Below are positions 31,552-33,921 of a stretch of 33,921 nt of DNA, one piece after another. Below the pieces are notes generated by a model, which saw nothing but the letters and a program-made list of their open reading frames with translations, did no database searches and was not told where the DNA came from. The stretch lies in NCBI GenBank assembly GCA_964385635.1, contig CAYLPU010000052.1, positions 1 to 33,921 on the forward strand, given 5' to 3'. How positions within the stretch are numbered: position 1 is the first letter of the stretch; each line of letters begins with the position of its first letter. The translations under genes and the position numbers were made by a program. This DNA comes from CAYLPU01 sp964385635 (GTDB taxonomy: Bacteria > Chloroflexota > Anaerolineae > B4-G1).

Positions 31552-33216
31552 GTGGACGACCTGAAACACGCCAAACAAGACTGGGAAGAGAATACTGTCA
31601 AGCCAGTCCTTGACCGCTTCCCCGAACGGCGGGGACAGTTCGAGACTCTCTCCGGCATCTCTCTCGACCGGGCCTATACGCCCGCCGACGTGGAGGTGGA
31701 CTACCTCAATGACCTGGGCTTCCCCGGCGGGTACCCCTTCACCCGAGGGGTGCAGCCGACGATGTATCGGGGCCGCTTCTGGACCATGCGCCAGTACGCC
31801 GGCTACGCCAGCGCCGAGGAATCCAACGCTCGCTACAAGTACCTCCTAGAGCAGGGGCAGACCGGCCTCTCGGTGGCCTTCGATCTCCCCACCCAGATTG
31901 GCTACGACGCTGATGACCCGCTGGCCGAGGGGGAGGTGGGCAAGGTTGGCGTCTCCATCAGCAGCCTGGACAACATGCGCACCCTTTTTAACAGCATCCC
32001 GCTGGACAAGGTCAGCACCTCGATGACCATCAACGGGCCAGCGGCCATCCTGCTGGCGATGTACATCGCTGTGGCGAAGGAGCAGGGAGTAGATCCCCGA
32101 CAACTGCGCGGCACGGTCCAAAACGACATCCTGAAAGAGTACGCCGCCCGTGGCACCTATATCTTCCCGCCCCGTCCCTCTATGCGGTTGGTAACCGACC
32201 TCTTCCGCTACTGTGCCGCCGGGGTCCCAAAATGGAACACCATCAGCATCAGCGGCTACCACATCCGCGAGGCCGGGTCCACAGCCGTCCAGGAAGTTGC
32301 CTTCACCCTCGCCAACGGCATCGCCTACGTCCAGGCAGCCATTGACGCGGGGCTGGATGTGGACGCTTTCGCGCCGCGTCTTTCGTTCTTCTTCAACGCC
32401 CACAACGACTTCCTGGAGGAGATCGCCAAGTTCCGCGCCGCCCGTCGCCTCTGGGCGCGGGTGATGCGGGAGCGGTTCGGCGCGCAGAACCCGCGCTCCT
32501 TGCGGCTGCGCTTCCACACCCAGACCGCCGGCTGCACTCTCACCGCACAGCAGCCAGAGAACAACGTCGTGCGGGTGACACTCCAGGCACTGGCGGCGGT
32601 GCTGGGCGGCACCCAGTCCCTGCACACCAACTCTCGCGACGAGGCGCTGTGGCTGCCCACCGAGGAATCGGTCTGCATCGCTCTGCGCACCCAACAAATC
32701 ATCGCCCACGAGTCGGGTGTCGCCAACACAGTGGACCCCCTGGCCGGTTCCTACGTCATCGAGCACCTCACCAGCGAGATTGAGCGACAGGCACGGGAGT
32801 ACATTGAGCGGATTGACGAGATGGGCGGGGCGCTGACTGCCATCGAGCAGGGGTATATCCAGCAGGAGATCGCCAACGCCGCCTACCGCTACCAAAGGGA
32901 GGTAGAGACCGGGGACAGGATTGTGGTGGGAGTAAATAAGTATCAGGTAGACGAGGGAAGGGTGGAGATGGAGCGGCTGGTGGTGGACCCAGCCGTTGAG
33001 GAGCAGCAACGGGCACGGCTGGCCGCGCTGCGGGCGCGACGGAATGGAGAGCGGACCTCAGCGGCCCTGGCCCACATCGAGACCGCCGCCCACACCCCCG
33101 ATGATCCACTGATGCCCTTGTTCATCGTTGCTGTGGAGGCTGAGTGTACCCTGGGGGAGATCTGCACTGTCCTGCGACGGGTGTGGGGAGAGTACCAGCC
33201 CCAGGCGAGCATCTAG
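31552..33216 (+). CDS. mcmA1: Methylmalonyl-CoA mutase large (catalytic) subunit
   Basis: 554 residues from GTG 31552 (AGGAGG at 31541-31546). An in-frame GTG at 31522 lies inside the mobile element and is rejected. The (beta/alpha)8 catalytic domain shows GYPFTRGVQPTMYRGRFWTMRQYAGYA (CoA and substrate binding), AFDLPTQIGYDADDP, and SGYHIREAGSTA with the conserved active-site His. The protein ends without the C-terminal B12-binding domain, as in split mutases whose cobalamin subunit is a separate ~140-residue protein. That subunit is not adjacent here. The enzyme interconverts methylmalonyl-CoA and succinyl-CoA in propionate metabolism. Confidence 0.92.
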   Translation: MDDLKHAKQDWEENTVKPVLDRFPERRGQFETLSGISLDRAYTPADVEVDYLNDLGFPGGYPFTRGVQPTMYRGRFWTMRQYAGYASAEESNARYKYLLEQGQTGLSVAFDLPTQIGYDADDPLAEGEVGKVGVSISSLDNMRTLFNSIPLDKVSTSMTINGPAAILLAMYIAVAKEQGVDPRQLRGTVQNDILKEYAARGTYIFPPRPSMRLVTDLFRYCAAGVPKWNTISISGYHIREAGSTAVQEVAFTLANGIAYVQAAIDAGLDVDAFAPRLSFFFNAHNDFLEEIAKFRAARRLWARVMRERFGAQNPRSLRLRFHTQTAGCTLTAQQPENNVVRVTLQALAAVLGGTQSLHTNSRDEALWLPTEESVCIALRTQQIIAHESGVANTVDPLAGSYVIEHLTSEIERQAREYIERIDEMGGALTAIEQGYIQQEIANAAYRYQREVETGDRIVVGVNKYQVDEGRVEMERLVVDPAVEEQQRARLAALRARRNGERTSAALAHIETAAHTPDDPLMPLFIVAVEAECTLGEICTVLRRVWGEYQPQASI

Positions 33217-33631
33217 AGGCTTGACTTTTGACTACAATTCTTATACAATACCGAGGACGGCAATCGGGTCTACTTTTAGGTCAATCCGGCCTGCTCAATC
33301 TTCCCCGAACTGAAGCGTATCCTATTGAAGACCGTTGCCCTTGAGTCTCTACTGGGCGGCGCCCTGGTTGGGAGTAGACAGATCGAGGCTGCCTTCATAT
33401 ACGGTTCCTACGCTGCCAACCGGGAGACCGTTGTCAGCGATGTTGACCTTTTCGTCGTTGGCTCCATCTCCGGACGCCAGTTGTCCGCGGCGTTACACTC
33501 TGCACAGGCCGAGATCCAACGGGAAATCAACTATCACCTGGTCACCCCTGAAGAGTTCCGAGAGCAACTGGAGCGGAATGATGGGGTTTTGCTCAATGTG
33601 CTTGACGGCCCTAAGATCTTTGTAGTCGGCA

Positions 33632-33921
<290 letters not shown>

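Overview
The window looks like one contig end from a Chloroflexota bacterium, most likely of the Anaerolineae type. This rests on gene style (lipoproteins with Pro/Thr-rich linkers, META, LysM and CPBP genes, arrays of acyltransferase-3 membrane proteins, MalT-like STAND remnants) and on dense short interspersed repeats of the CCTTCGACTxxxCTCAGGACAGG kind. No single marker gene settles the taxonomy. The right half is visibly GC-rich; the first ~4.5 kb and 7.3-8.6 kb are more AT-rich.

Positions 1-15,150 are an accessory and partly decaying region, all on the + strand: a 5'-broken DUF4386 membrane protein, a hairpin/attC-like site, a CubicO-type serine hydrolase lipoprotein, an apolipoprotein N-acyltransferase-like protein, four acyltransferase-3 family proteins (the third frameshifted) interrupted by an orphan C-terminus of an aldehyde:ferredoxin oxidoreductase, a frameshifted META lipoprotein, a flavodoxin, a truncated and a complete CPBP protease, two small membrane proteins (one built from four copies of a 52-residue repeat), and a MalT-like regulator stub broken by interspersed repeats.

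Positions 15,153-20,720 hold three housekeeping genes on the - strand: a four-S1-domain protein, clpC and comM/yifB. The S1 gene has a near-consensus sigma70 promoter and lies divergent from a tRNA-Gly(GCC) gene; comM is preceded by a duplicated promoter-like repeat.

Positions 20,907-27,771 (+ strand) hold tRNA-Gly, a LysM lipoprotein plus plsC pair, gyrA (TTG start, own promoter, and an in-frame interspersed repeat inside the C-terminal domain), an ICMT-like methyltransferase, and an AlbA_2/HATPase putative regulator. A palindrome with an 11-bp phased half-site separates the regulator from the next operon.

Positions 27,868-33,216 (+ strand) hold an acyl-CoA dehydrogenase, an MDR oxidoreductase, a small membrane protein and a metallophosphoesterase in a tight operon, then the catalytic subunit of a split methylmalonyl-CoA mutase. 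Together the dehydrogenase and mutase suggest acyl-CoA/propionyl-CoA metabolism. A ~152-bp MITE-like element with ~20-bp terminal inverted repeats and an 8-bp target duplication sits directly in front of the mutase ribosome-binding site. The window closes with a decayed nucleotidyltransferase gene, a lipoprotein start, and a 53-base poly-C run that is probably an assembly artefact.

I did not find a convincing new defence or biosynthetic system. The most distinctive content is the set of small mobile repeats caught inside or against genes (gyrA, the MalT-like gene, the mutase leader), the tandem acyltransferase array, and the series of single-base frameshifts.
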